From the NCBI RefSeq assembly GCF_014656095.1, contig NZ_BNBT01000063.1, forward strand, positions 1-43,478: a stretch of DNA of 43,478 nucleotides, read 5' to 3'. A program made the position numbers and the translations under genes. Under the pieces are notes generated by a model. It had not been told where the DNA came from. It made no database searches and saw only the letters and a list, made by a program, of their open reading frames with translations. Below are positions 32,293-40,751 of the stretch, piece by piece (position 1 is the stretch's first letter; each line of letters begins with the position of its first letter). Origin of the DNA: Streptomyces longispororuber (GTDB lineage Bacteria; Actinomycetota; Actinomycetes; Streptomycetales; Streptomycetaceae).

Positions 32293-32348
32293 ACGGGAGT
32301 TGGGGTCGGCGTGACACGGAACCGTGTCGTGCCGGCCCCAACTCCCGT
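32293..32348 (+). terminator. very strong hairpin terminator
   Basis: An almost continuous 27-base-pair stem runs from 32293 to 32348 around an AA apex, interrupted only by three G-T pairs, and is followed by TTT. It lies 38 bases after the SRPBCC stop. It is one of the longest perfect-type stems one would expect for a simple terminator. Confidence 0.9.
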
Positions 32349-32435
32349 TTACGCCATCAGGGTTGTTCGGCAGCTCACCGTTTCGAGTGGTTTTCGGCGC
32401 CCTCGGGTCGTGCGCCGTAGGGCTCCCACCGGCGC

Positions 32436-32441
32436 TAACGT
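32436..32441 (+). promoter_or_regulatory. putative -10 box for the MFS fusion gene
   Basis: TAACGT lies six bases before an in-frame GTG at 32448. Either the gene is leaderless from 32448 or this promoter makes a 90-base leader to the ribosome-site-supported GTG at 32538. Confidence 0.45.
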
Positions 32442-32524
32442 GCGCCGGTGCACCTCTCGGGGGGACTCGTCGCGCTTGCTCGTAGTTGTCGCGTAATGCG
32501 AGAAATGGGCGGCGCAGCCGGACG

Positions 32525-32531
32525 AGGGGAG
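32525..32531 (+). promoter_or_regulatory. ribosome binding site deciding the MFS fusion start
   Basis: AGGGGAG, six bases before GTG 32538, is the only good Shine-Dalgarno match before the transporter domain. It supports GTG 32538 over GTG 32448, ATG 32496 and ATG 32559. Confidence 0.55.
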
Positions 32532-32537
32532 CAGCAG

Positions 32538-34958
32538 GTGGGCGGGACGACGCTGGCGATGCGGGCCGAGCACGGCGACCGGGGGGCCACCCGGAGCCCC
32601 GCCATCGACGTGGCGCAGGAGCCTGTGCCCCCCGACGGCCGGGGGCCCGCCGGGCAGGGGCTGAGCCCCGCCCGGGTCCGGATGGTCTTCTTCGGCCTGA
32701 CGCTGGCCCTGCTGCTGGCCGCGCTCGAGCAGATGATCGTGGCCACGGCGCTGCCGAAGATCGTCGGTGAGCTGCACGGCCTGGACCGGATGTCCTGGGC
32801 CATCACCGCGTACCTGCTCACGGCCACCGTCGGGCTGCCGATCTACGGCAAGCTCGGGGACCTCTTCGGGCGCAAGGGCGTCTTCCAGTTCGCCATCGTC
32901 GTCTTCGTGGCGGGCTCCGCCCTCGCGGGCTGGTCGCGCACCATGGACCAGCTCATCGCCTTCCGCGCCCTGCAGGGCGTCGGCGCCGGCGGGCTGCTGA
33001 TCGGGGTCCAGGCGATCATCGCGGACATCGTGCCGCCCCGCGCGCGGGCCCGCTACATGGGCATGATCGGCGCGGCCTTCGGGCTCGCGTCCGTCGCGGG
33101 GCCGCTGCTCGGCGGGTTCTTCACCGACCACGTCTCCTGGCGCTGGTGCTTCTACTTCAACGTGCCGTTCGGCCTGGTCACCCTGGTCGTGGTGGCGCTC
33201 GTCCTGAAGCTGCCCGAGCCCGTGGCGCGCGGGCGCCTGGACGTGCTCGGCGCCCTGCTGCTCACCGCCGCCTCCACCTGCCTGGTCCTGCTGACCAGTT
33301 GGGGCGGCACCGAGTACGCGTGGGGCTCACGCGTCATCCTGGGGCTCGCGGGCGGGGCCGTCGCATCGGCCGTGCTCTTCCTGCTGGTCGAGCACCGCGC
33401 GGCAGAACCGATCATTCCGCTGCGCCTCTTCCGCGACTCCGTCTTCGTCGTCACGGGCCTGGTGGGGATCGCCGTGGGCATCGCCCTGTTCGGCGCGGCC
33501 AGCTATCTGCCGACGTATCTGCAGATGGTCGACGGCGCGAGCGCCACGGAGTCCGGGCTGCTGATGCTGCCGATGATGGGCGGTGTCGTCGGCGCGTCGA
33601 TCGTCGCCGGACAGCTCATCAGCGTCACCGGGCGCTACCGGGTCTACCCCGTCCTCGGCAGCGCGCTGTCCGTGGCGGGCATGTATCTGCTGTCGCGCCT
33701 GGAGGCCGACACGCCCCGGCTGCACTACAGCCTCTGGATGGCCGTCCTCGGTGCCGGTGTCGGCCTCGTCATGCCGGTGCTGATCCTCGCCGTGCAGAAC
33801 GCCGTCCCGGCCGCCGACCTGGGGACCGCCACCAGCGCCAACAACTTCTTCCGGCAGATCGGCGGCAGCGTCGGTGCCGCCGTCTTCGGGACGCTCTTCG
33901 CCGCGCGGCTCACCGACGCCCTCGCCGACCGGCTGCCCGACACCGCCGGCCTGCCGGACCCCGAGTCGATCACCCCGCAGGTCGTCCACGTGATGCCCGC
34001 CCACCTGCGCGAGGGCTACATCCAGGCGTACGCGGACGCGATGCCCCGGATCTTCCTCTACCTGGTGCCGGTGCTCGTCCTCGGCCTGCTGTTCGCCTTT
34101 TTCCTCAAGGAGACCCCCCTGTTGTCCAGTGCCGCGTCCACCGACGCCTCCCTCGCCGAGCCCCCGGTCGTCCCCGAGGCCCGGTCCCCGCACGCCGGGG
34201 TGCCCGTCTGCGGCACCGTGCAGCACCCGGACGGCACCGTCGTGCCGCGCGCCGCCCTGACGCTCATCAACGTCGCGGGCCGGCAGGTCGGGCGCGGCGC
34301 CAGCGGGGACGACGGCCGGTACGCGCTGGCCACGCCCGGCGCCGGATCGTTCGTGCTGATCGCCGCGGCGGGCGGCCACCAGCCCCAGGCCGTCACCGTC
34401 ACCGTGGGCGAGCGCCCCGTCGAGCTCGACGTCGTCCTCGGCGGGGCGGGGCGGCTCGCCGGGAGCGTGTGCACCGCCGACGGCACGCCCGTCCGGGACG
34501 CCGCCGTGACGCTGACCGATGTCCGCGGCGACGTCGTCGCCACCACCCGCAGCGGGCGCGAGGGCGGCTACGTGTTCACGGAGCTGGTGGCGGGCGAGTA
34601 CACCCTCGCCGCGAGCGCCCCCGCGTTCCGGCCCGCCGCACTGCCGGTGAGCGTGCAGGCCGCCCGGGAGACGCGGCAGGACGTCGAGCTCGCCGGGGGA
34701 GCGGTGCTGCGCGGCACCGTGCGGGCCGGCGGTGGGCGGCCCGTCGAGGACGCGCGCGTGACCCTCCTGGACGCCGGGGGCAACGTCGTCGACACCCTGA
34801 CGACCGGCGCGGACGGCACCTTCCGGTTCGTCGACCTGTCGTCCGGCGAGTACACGGTGATCGCGGCGGGCTACCCGCCGGTCGCCACGGTGCTCCAGGT
34901 CGCCGGCGGCGGCCGCACGGAGCGGGACGTGCAACTGGGGCACGAGGACCACCACTGA
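32538..34958 (+). CDS. DHA2-family MFS exporter fused to three carboxypeptidase-regulatory-like beta-sandwich repeats
   Basis: 806 residues from GTG 32538. Residues about 45-530 are a drug:proton antiporter of the DHA2 (14-helix) type: ALEQMIVATALPKIVGEL in helix 1, the loop motif GKLGDLFGRKGVF, FRALQGVGAGGLL and GPLLGGFFTDHVSWRW. After the last helix (YLVPVLVLGLLFAFFLKE) come three repeats of about 82 residues (about 550-635, 637-718, 720-803), each built like a CarboxypepD_reg/SdrD-B domain: xGTVxxxDGxPVxxAxVTLxDxxG...GxYxFxxLxxGEYTLxA...V.L. In a 14-helix protein the C-terminus is cytoplasmic, an odd place for such domains. The open frame extends upstream to GTG 32448. The substrate is unknown; the next gene, a sensor phosphatase, is 480 bases away. 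Confidence 0.9.
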   Translation: MGGTTLAMRAEHGDRGATRSPAIDVAQEPVPPDGRGPAGQGLSPARVRMVFFGLTLALLLAALEQMIVATALPKIVGELHGLDRMSWAITAYLLTATVGLPIYGKLGDLFGRKGVFQFAIVVFVAGSALAGWSRTMDQLIAFRALQGVGAGGLLIGVQAIIADIVPPRARARYMGMIGAAFGLASVAGPLLGGFFTDHVSWRWCFYFNVPFGLVTLVVVALVLKLPEPVARGRLDVLGALLLTAASTCLVLLTSWGGTEYAWGSRVILGLAGGAVASAVLFLLVEHRAAEPIIPLRLFRDSVFVVTGLVGIAVGIALFGAASYLPTYLQMVDGASATESGLLMLPMMGGVVGASIVAGQLISVTGRYRVYPVLGSALSVAGMYLLSRLEADTPRLHYSLWMAVLGAGVGLVMPVLILAVQNAVPAADLGTATSANNFFRQIGGSVGAAVFGTLFAARLTDALADRLPDTAGLPDPESITPQVVHVMPAHLREGYIQAYADAMPRIFLYLVPVLVLGLLFAFFLKETPLLSSAASTDASLAEPPVVPEARSPHAGVPVCGTVQHPDGTVVPRAALTLINVAGRQVGRGASGDDGRYALATPGAGSFVLIAAAGGHQPQAVTVTVGERPVELDVVLGGAGRLAGSVCTADGTPVRDAAVTLTDVRGDVVATTRSGREGGYVFTELVAGEYTLAASAPAFRPAALPVSVQAARETRQDVELAGGAVLRGTVRAGGGRPVEDARVTLLDAGGNVVDTLTTGADGTFRFVDLSSGEYTVIAAGYPPVATVLQVAGGGRTERDVQLGHEDHH

Positions 34959-35438
34959 GGCGCGGGGGCGCTCCACGGCGGTCGGACGCGGGGGCCGCGG
35001 GCTGTGGCGGTCGGACGCGGGCACGGCGGTCGGGTGCGGGGCCACGGGTTGCGGCGGTCAGGTGCGGGGCCACGGGTTGCGGCGGTCGGGCGCGGGGGCG
35101 CGGGCGAGGCCGCCGGGGCACGGCGACCGGGGCACGGCGACCGGGCCTGACCGTTCCCGACCGGGCCTGATCGGGGCGGGCAGGGCTGACCGGGACCGAC
35201 TGGTTCCGGCCGGGGTCGCCCGGGGTCGGCCGGGTCGACCTCGGCGGGGGACCGGGACCGACCGCGAGCGGTCCGGACCGACGGCGGCTGACGTGGGCCT
35301 TCAGGGAAGGGCACGGACCGGACAGGACCGGTCGGTGCGTGGTCAATTCGCGCAAGGAGCCGCACGGTAACCCGTCCCGGTCGTACGGTGGTTGGGGGCG
35401 GAGCAGATCTTGCCGCGCCGTGGGAAGGAGCCTTGGCC
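34959..35438. other. repeat-rich spacer upstream of the SpoIIE-type gene
   Basis: 480 bases without a gene. It contains the approximately 28-base tandem array at 34977-35099, a duplicated ggggcacggcgacc at 35115-35142 and further degenerate GACCGGG-type repeats up to about 35300. The ribosome site AAGGAG of the next gene lies at its end. No clear promoter was found. Confidence 0.6.
34977..35099 (+). repeat. intergenic minisatellite, period about 28
   Basis: Five units each opening with ggcggtc start at 34977, 35006, 35025, 35053 and 35081. The last three are exactly 28 bases apart and carry tgcggggccacgggttgc; the second is shortened to 19. Confidence 0.8.
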
Positions 35439-37880
35439 ATGGAGCGTGGGACCCCGGACGGCGGACCGGCGGCGCGCGACGCCGTGTCCGGCCGCATCCC
35501 CCTGGCCGTGGTCGTCATCGACGGCGCCGGCCTCGTCTCCCACTGGAGCGTGGGCGCGCGGCGCCTGTTCGGCTACGCCAAGGAGGACGCGGTCGGCCAC
35601 CCGGCGGGCGACCTGCTGCCCGTCTCCGGCGCGCTGCCCCCGGGCGCCGACGAGCACTACGCCGTCTACGACGACCTGGGCCCCGACCTCGGCAGCTCCC
35701 TGGACGGCCATACCTCCTACCCGGCGGCGGGCCGCGCCCGGCTGACGCCGTCGGCGGGCCGGGGCGAGCGCCTCGATGTGCTGTGGTGGGCCTATCCGCT
35801 GGTCGGGCCCGGACCGGAGCGACTGCTCGTGCTCGCTGCGGACGCGGCCCGGCTGGCCGGTGCCGACGACCACGACGGCGCGCGCGTGGAGCGCATAGCG
35901 CCGGGGTTCGCGCTGCACACCGACTTCCCCGGGGCGGACGACCTGGCCCGGCGGCTCCCGGAGATCCTGCCCAGCATGAGCGTGGCCGAGAGCGCCCGCA
36001 TCGTCTCGCAGGTCCTGGAACTGGGCTATCCGGTCCTGGAGTTCAGCCAGCACGACCGGGTGCCCGTCACGCCCGACTGGGGCGTGCCGCGCCGGGCCGA
36101 GCGCCAGGCGCGCAGACGGCGCGCGGCCGAGGCGGCCGCGGCCGGGCGGGCGCCGGATGCGGAGGCCGCTGCCGAGGACGCCGAGGACGCCGAGGACCTG
36201 GAGTACGCCGCGGTCCGCGAGCGCCTGGAGTTCCTGAACGAGGTGAGCGCGCGCATCGGCTCCTCCCTGGACCTGTCCCGCACCATCCAGGAGGTCAGCA
36301 AGGCGGTCGTACCGCGCTTCACCGACGTCGCGGGCACCTATCTGCGCGAGCAGGTCGTCGCGGGCGAGGGCTTTCCCGAGGGCGTCCCGGACGAGACCAC
36401 GCTGTGGCACCGCGTGGCTGTGGAGCACACCGACGAACCGGGCCGCTGGGACGACGTGGTGCCCGTGGGCGAGTCCATGCCGTTCCCCGCCCACACGCCG
36501 TTCTTCCAGTGCATGACCTCGGGCGAGCCGGTGCTCGTGCCGCGCATCACCGAGGAGATGGGCAACGCCATCGCCTCGCAGTTCGAGAAGCGCGACATCC
36601 GCCCGCTCATCAACCACCGCTCGATGCTGGTCGTGCCCCTGAAGGCGCGCAACGTCGTGCTCGGCTTCATGATCCTGCTGCGCCACCGGGAGCGGCCCGT
36701 CTTCAACGACATGGACCGGGTGACCGGCGCCGAACTGGCCGCCCGCGCGGGCCTCGTGCTGGACAACGCGCGCATGTACACGTACCAGGAGTCGGTGGCC
36801 GACACCCTCCAGGACAGCATGCTGCCGCACATAGAGTCCCAGATGTCCGGCTGCGACATCGCCACGCGCTATCTGCCGGGCACCCTGCTCGGGCGGGTCG
36901 GCGGCGACTGGTTCGACTCCGTGAAGCTGCCGGGGGCGCGGACGGCGCTCGTCGTCGGCGACGTCATGGGGCACGGCCTCAACTCCGCGGCGATGATGGG
37001 CCAGCTCCGCACGGCCGTGCAGACCATGGCCGCGCTCGACCTGCCGCCCGCCCAGCTCCTGCGGAACCTCGACGACCTGGCGCAGCGGCTCGGCGAGCAC
37101 TACCTCGCGACGTGCCTGTACGCGGTGTACGACCCCATCGCGGGCGATCTGCACCTGGCGAACGCCGGGCACATCCCACCGGTCCTGGTCCGGGCCCGCT
37201 CCGGCCGCAGCGAGCTGCTCGACCTGCCGACCGGGGCGCCCATCGGCGTCGGGGGCGTGCCCTTCGAGTCGGTCCGGGTGCGGGTCGCGCCCGGCGACCG
37301 GCTGCTGATGTGCACCGACGGGCTCGTCGAGGTGCGCGGCGAGGACATCGGCGTCGGCCTCGCCACGCTGGTGGAGTCGGCCGCCCACCCCGCCGCCTCC
37401 ATGGACGCGGCCTGCGACACGATCATCCGGGCGCTCAACACCCGCGGCGGGCGCAAGGACGACGTGGCCCTGCTGATGGCCCGGCTCAACGGGGTGGCCT
37501 CGGACGACGTCGGCCACTGGCGGCTCGTGTCCGACCCGAGCGAGGTCGGCAGGGCCCGCGAGCTGGTCCGCCGCCAACTGCGGGACTGGGGGCTCGGCGC
37601 CCTGGAGGACACCGCGTGCCTGCTGGTCAGCGAGCTCGTCACCAACGCCGTACGGCACGCGCGCGGCTCGCGCATCGGACTGCGCCTGGTCCGCTCGGGG
37701 CGGGTCCTGTGCGAGGTCGAGGACCAGGACCCGTCGCTGCCGACCCTGCTGAGCGCCGGGCCCGGCGACGAGTTCGGGCGCGGCCTGCGCGTCGTGACGC
37801 GGTTCGCCAAGGAGTGGGGCACGAGCAGCGGCAGCTCGGGCAAGACGGTGTGGTTCGAGCTGGAGCCGCCGCGCCGCTGA
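35439..37880 (+). CDS. SpoIIE-type protein phosphatase with PAS, GAF and HATPase domains
   Basis: 813 residues. Order: PAS-like sensor (about 18-80, IPLAVVVIDGAGLVSHWSVG), an Ala/Glu/Asp-rich linker (about 215-245), GAF domain (about 260-450), PP2C/SpoIIE phosphatase (about 460-680, with VGGDWFD, VVGDVMGHG and CTDGLVEVRG as metal-binding motifs) and an anti-sigma-kinase-like HATPase (about 690-810, N box ELVTNAVRHA, GRGLRVV). It joins in one chain the phosphatase that activates anti-anti-sigma factors and the RsbW-like kinase that opposes it, a layout common in streptomycetes. No membrane segment is seen, so the signal is intracellular. The ATG at 35439 has AAGGAG upstream; GTG 35388 is possible but lacks one. 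Partners are not encoded nearby. Confidence 0.92.
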   Translation: MERGTPDGGPAARDAVSGRIPLAVVVIDGAGLVSHWSVGARRLFGYAKEDAVGHPAGDLLPVSGALPPGADEHYAVYDDLGPDLGSSLDGHTSYPAAGRARLTPSAGRGERLDVLWWAYPLVGPGPERLLVLAADAARLAGADDHDGARVERIAPGFALHTDFPGADDLARRLPEILPSMSVAESARIVSQVLELGYPVLEFSQHDRVPVTPDWGVPRRAERQARRRRAAEAAAAGRAPDAEAAAEDAEDAEDLEYAAVRERLEFLNEVSARIGSSLDLSRTIQEVSKAVVPRFTDVAGTYLREQVVAGEGFPEGVPDETTLWHRVAVEHTDEPGRWDDVVPVGESMPFPAHTPFFQCMTSGEPVLVPRITEEMGNAIASQFEKRDIRPLINHRSMLVVPLKARNVVLGFMILLRHRERPVFNDMDRVTGAELAARAGLVLDNARMYTYQESVADTLQDSMLPHIESQMSGCDIATRYLPGTLLGRVGGDWFDSVKLPGARTALVVGDVMGHGLNSAAMMGQLRTAVQTMAALDLPPAQLLRNLDDLAQRLGEHYLATCLYAVYDPIAGDLHLANAGHIPPVLVRARSGRSELLDLPTGAPIGVGGVPFESVRVRVAPGDRLLMCTDGLVEVRGEDIGVGLATLVESAAHPAASMDAACDTIIRALNTRGGRKDDVALLMARLNGVASDDVGHWRLVSDPSEVGRARELVRRQLRDWGLGALEDTACLLVSELVTNAVRHARGSRIGLRLVRSGRVLCEVEDQDPSLPTLLSAGPGDEFGRGLRVVTRFAKEWGTSSGSSGKTVWFELEPPRR

Positions 37881-37964
37881 CGCCTTGCGGGCGGGGCGTC
37901 GCGGGCGGGGCCGGGACCCACGGAGAGCGACGGAGGCCACCGGGGACCCTGGGGACCCACGAGG

Positions 37965-38056
37965 CCCCGGAGACACGGGCGGACCCCGGAGACGCGGGAG
38001 GCCTCCGGAGACGCGGGAGGCCCCGGAGACGCGGGAGGCCCCGGAGACGCGGGAGG
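37965..38056 (+). repeat. 18-base intergenic minisatellite
   Basis: Five units of ccccggagacgcgggagg: one diverged copy at 37965-37983, a perfect one at 37984-38001, one with an extra base at 38002-38020, then two perfect ones at 38021-38038 and 38039-38056. Confidence 0.9.
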
Positions 38057-38231
38057 CCCCGGGGACGGCACGGCCCGTGCGGGGCGGAGGGGGAGCGCGC
38101 TCCGTCGCGTGGGGCCGCGCGCGGGCACACGCCCGGCGAACACGTATCGAAAGCGCCGTGAAGGTGCGTGCGCGCGGCTTGTCGAGCGCCCCCGCGAGCG
38201 GTAGACCGATCTTGTCGTCGGCTTCGACGGC

Positions 38232-38258
38232 ACCGGTCACACCGGTCACACCGGTCAC
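38232..38258 (+). repeat. 9-base array (ACCGGTCAC)3
   Basis: Three perfect tandem copies of ACCGGTCAC in the leader of the methyltransferase gene, about 16 bases before its start. ACCGGT is self-complementary, so each copy could be a protein site or pair within the RNA. Confidence 0.85.
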
Positions 38259-38274
38259 ACCTGGGGAGCTGGTC

Positions 38275-39021
38275 ATGAGCGTCACGAGTCGGTACCGGGA
38301 AGCGTGGGAGGGCTTCTGGAGCGAGGCTCCCGAAACGGTGGGCGGCGTCTTCTGGGACGCCGAACCGGCCCTGACCGTGGGCCTCCACCTGGCCCTCTTC
38401 GAGCCGTACGTGACCGCGCCGGGCCTGCCCGTCGTCGACGTCGGTTGCGGCAACGGCACCCAGACCCGCTTCCTCGCCGACCGCTTCCCCCACGTCCTCG
38501 GCGTCGACCTGTCCGCCGCCGCGATCGACCACGCCCGGCGCGAGGACCCCGCCGGGCAGGCGGAGTACCGGCAGATCGACGCGGCGGAGCGCAGCGCGGC
38601 GGAGCAACTGCACGCGGAACTCGGCGACGTCAACGTGTACATGCGGGGCGTGCTGCACCAGTGCGAGCCCGCCGACCGGCAGCCACTGGTCGACTCCCTG
38701 GCGACGCTGACCGGCGAGCGCGGGCGGGCCTTCGTCGTCGAGCTGACGGAGGCCGCGCGCCCGGTCCTGGCCCGGTTGGCGCAGCGCGTGGGCGGGCCGC
38801 CGCCGAAGCTGGCGCCGGTCTTCGCCCACGGCCTCACGCCCGGCGAGGTCGCCGACGCGGCGGTGCTCGACCACGTCCGGGAGGCGGGCCTGACCGTGCT
38901 CGCCGACGGCGAACTCCCGCTCACCACGACCGAGTTCACGCCCGACGGCACCCGCATCGAACTGCCCTCGCGGTGGCTCGTGCTGGGCCCGCCGGACACG
39001 GCCACCGGCCCGGCGGCCTGA
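38275..39021 (+). CDS. class I SAM-dependent methyltransferase
   Basis: 248 residues. The SAM-binding motif I is VVDVGCGNGTQTRFLAD (about 53-69) and the motif II Asp is in VLGVDLSAAAIDHAR. After this the chain resembles the small-molecule methyltransferases of streptomycetes: NVYMRGVLHQCEPADRQPLVDSLATLTGERG and a C-terminal LTTTEFTPDGTRIELPSRWLVLG. The acceptor is unknown. The start ATG at 38275 has GGGGAG in front. The upstream spacer holds tandem repeats, and another 18-base array begins just after the stop, so the gene is framed by minisatellites. It is convergent with the carotenoid-oxygenase gene. Confidence 0.85.
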   Translation: MSVTSRYREAWEGFWSEAPETVGGVFWDAEPALTVGLHLALFEPYVTAPGLPVVDVGCGNGTQTRFLADRFPHVLGVDLSAAAIDHARREDPAGQAEYRQIDAAERSAAEQLHAELGDVNVYMRGVLHQCEPADRQPLVDSLATLTGERGRAFVVELTEAARPVLARLAQRVGGPPPKLAPVFAHGLTPGEVADAAVLDHVREAGLTVLADGELPLTTTEFTPDGTRIELPSRWLVLGPPDTATGPAA

Positions 39022-39029
39022 ACGGGTCC

Positions 39030-39155
39030 ACCGGCCTGAACCGGCGCACCGGCCTGAACCGGCGCACCGGCCTGTACCGGCCCGGCGTCCTGAACCGGCC
39101 CGGCGTCCTGAACCGGCCCGGCGTCCTGAACCGGCCCGGCGTCCTGAACCGGCGA
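39030..39155 (+). repeat. 18-base compound minisatellite between convergent genes
   Basis: Seven units in perfect 18-base register. Units 1-3 (39030, 39048, 39066) are of the type accggcctgaaccggcgc, the third partly converted; units 4-7 (39084, 39102, 39120, 39138) are ggcgtcctgaaccggccc. Both share ctgaaccggc. It begins nine bases after the methyltransferase stop. Confidence 0.92.
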
Positions 39156-39190
39156 ACCGGCCCGAACCGGCCCCCGTTCCCGGCCGCCCG

Positions 39191-40543
39191 TCACAGGGCC
39201 GCGTCGGGGATCCACGAGCCGTGGATCATCGCGGGCACCCGCCGGGGGAGGCGGACCGTGGCGACCGGCGGCACGGTGAGGTCGGAGGCGTCGAGGACGA
39301 GCAGCGCGGACGCGTCGGCGTTCAGGTCGCTCACGACGGTCAGGAGGTAGCCCTCGTCCTCGCCGGTCGCGCCGTCCGCCGGGACGAACACCGCCTCGCT
39401 GGGCAGCCGCCCGGCGCCGAACGGCAGGAGCTGCCGCGCACCGGTGGAGCGGTCGTACTTCACCAGGGCGTGGTTGCCGATCCCGAGGTCGTCGGGGAAC
39501 GACAGCGCGTACTGGAAGCGGTGCTCGCTGCCGGTGAAGCCGTCGTTGATCGTGGGGAACTCCACCGTCAGGTCGTCGGTCTGCTCCTCGCGTACGGTGC
39601 CCGCGGCCAGGTCGACCGTCCAGCGGCGGCCGCGGGAGCCGGAGTTGGGCTCGGCGCCGCGGTCCGGGGCGCCGACCCACCAGTTCCAGGAGCGCCGCCA
39701 GCCCTCGCGGCCCACGGCCGGGCCCTCGACGACGACGCGCCCGAGGGCGTCCTCGTAGGCGTTCGCGATGTGCATGCTGTACCCCTGGTCGATCTCGAAC
39801 CAGCGGATCCGCCGCGCGCCGCCCGCCTCGCGCGGCATGACGCCGATCCGGGTGGCCTGCGCGTCGCTCCAGGCGTACGGGATCCCGGAGTGCTCGGCGG
39901 GGTCGAAGGTGACCGAGCCCTCAAGGAAGACCACGTGGTGCGCGGTGATCGCGAAGTCGTGCTTCAGCGCGGCGCTCGCGCCGGGCACCTCCTGGCTGTC
40001 GAGCACCTGCCCGTCGGCGGAGGCGACGTGGTGGATCAGGAAGGGAGGGAGCGGCGAGGAGGCGAAGAAGTGCAGCTCGCCGGTTGCCGGGTCCTCCTTG
40101 GGGTGGGCGGTCATGGCGGAGGTGAGCCTGCCGCCGAAGTCGTAGGCGCCCACCGTCTCCAGGTCGGGCGTCAGCTCGAAGGGCAGCGCCGCCTCCGAGA
40201 GGGCCAGGAGCCGGCCGCCGTGCTCGATGACGTGCGTACCGGCCGTACTGACCGTCAGGTCGGGCCCCTCGTCGGTCAGGTAGGGGGCGCCGTCCAGGGC
40301 CGGGGTGCGGACCCACCGGTTGCGGTACCACTCGGCGCGGCCCCGGTTCAGCCGGACGCCGTGCACCATGCCGCTGCCCTTGAACCAGTGGGTGGGGGTG
40401 ACGCCGGGCTTGGGGTTGTGGCTGTTGCGGATTAGACGGCCGGTCAGCTCGGGCGGCAGGGCGCCGTCCACGGTCAGCTCGGTCGCGGTGATCTCGTCGG
40501 CGACGGGGGCGTAGTGACCGGTCAGGTAGGGCTTGCTGGTCAT
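39191..40543 (-). CDS. carotenoid oxygenase family (carotenoid/stilbene cleavage dioxygenase)
   Basis: 450 residues. The family (RPE65, apocarotenoid and lignostilbene dioxygenases) splits a C=C bond with a non-haem iron held by four His. Candidates here are His147 (TAHPKED), His195 (KHDFAIT), His258 (MHIANAYED) and His441 (HGSW), in the right order and spacing; the second-shell Glu is probably in EFPTIND. The N-terminal HWFKGSGMVHGVRL is also typical. No signal peptide is visible. Whether the substrate is a carotenoid or a stilbene-like aromatic cannot be told. The ATG at 40543 has GAGG upstream. A copy of the 20-base operator lies 66-85 bases upstream, linking it to the neighbouring TetR, SRPBCC and exporter genes. 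Confidence 0.9.
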   Translation of the reverse strand: MTSKPYLTGHYAPVADEITATELTVDGALPPELTGRLIRNSHNPKPGVTPTHWFKGSGMVHGVRLNRGRAEWYRNRWVRTPALDGAPYLTDEGPDLTVSTAGTHVIEHGGRLLALSEAALPFELTPDLETVGAYDFGGRLTSAMTAHPKEDPATGELHFFASSPLPPFLIHHVASADGQVLDSQEVPGASAALKHDFAITAHHVVFLEGSVTFDPAEHSGIPYAWSDAQATRIGVMPREAGGARRIRWFEIDQGYSMHIANAYEDALGRVVVEGPAVGREGWRRSWNWWVGAPDRGAEPNSGSRGRRWTVDLAAGTVREEQTDDLTVEFPTINDGFTGSEHRFQYALSFPDDLGIGNHALVKYDRSTGARQLLPFGAGRLPSEAVFVPADGATGEDEGYLLTVVSDLNADASALLVLDASDLTVPPVATVRLPRRVPAMIHGSWIPDAAL

Positions 40544-40608
40544 GGGGAACCTCGATTCCAGTAGGTACGGGGTAGGGGGGCTTCACCAGGAGGGTGCGGG
40601 GCAAGAAT

Positions 40609-40628
40609 GTGTGTGGTTGAACACTCAC
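40609..40628. promoter_or_regulatory. operator copy A (carotenoid oxygenase gene)
   Basis: GTGTGTGGTTGAACACTCAC matches copy C at 17 of 20 bases. It is upstream of the carotenoid-oxygenase gene, in reverse orientation relative to it. Confidence 0.7.
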
Positions 40629-40751
40629 TCCCTGGTGCGGAAAGAGGGCAGCCGCTGGGCCTGCGGGCTGCGGCTGCCGGTTCCGTGGGGGAACGGCGGG
40701 GGTGGGGGAGTGGCGGGAGCGTGCGGGGCGGTCGGGGCGGTCGGGGGCGGG

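Larger units (their letters stand above)
37881..38274. other. repeat-rich spacer upstream of the methyltransferase gene
   Basis: 394 bases without a gene. It contains the 18-base minisatellite at 37965-38056 and the 9-base array at 38232-38258, with an unremarkable stretch between. The ribosome site GGGGAG lies just before the ATG at 38275. Confidence 0.6.

Noticed and set aside
37965..39155. CRISPR array
   Set aside because: The repeats are directly adjacent 18-mers without unique spacers, and no cas gene is present.
35343..39680. 1445-residue open frame on the minus strand
   Set aside because: It runs antisense to the SpoIIE-type and methyltransferase genes, shows the Arg/Gly/Ala-rich bias of shadow frames, and has no domain; its repeats come from the minisatellites.
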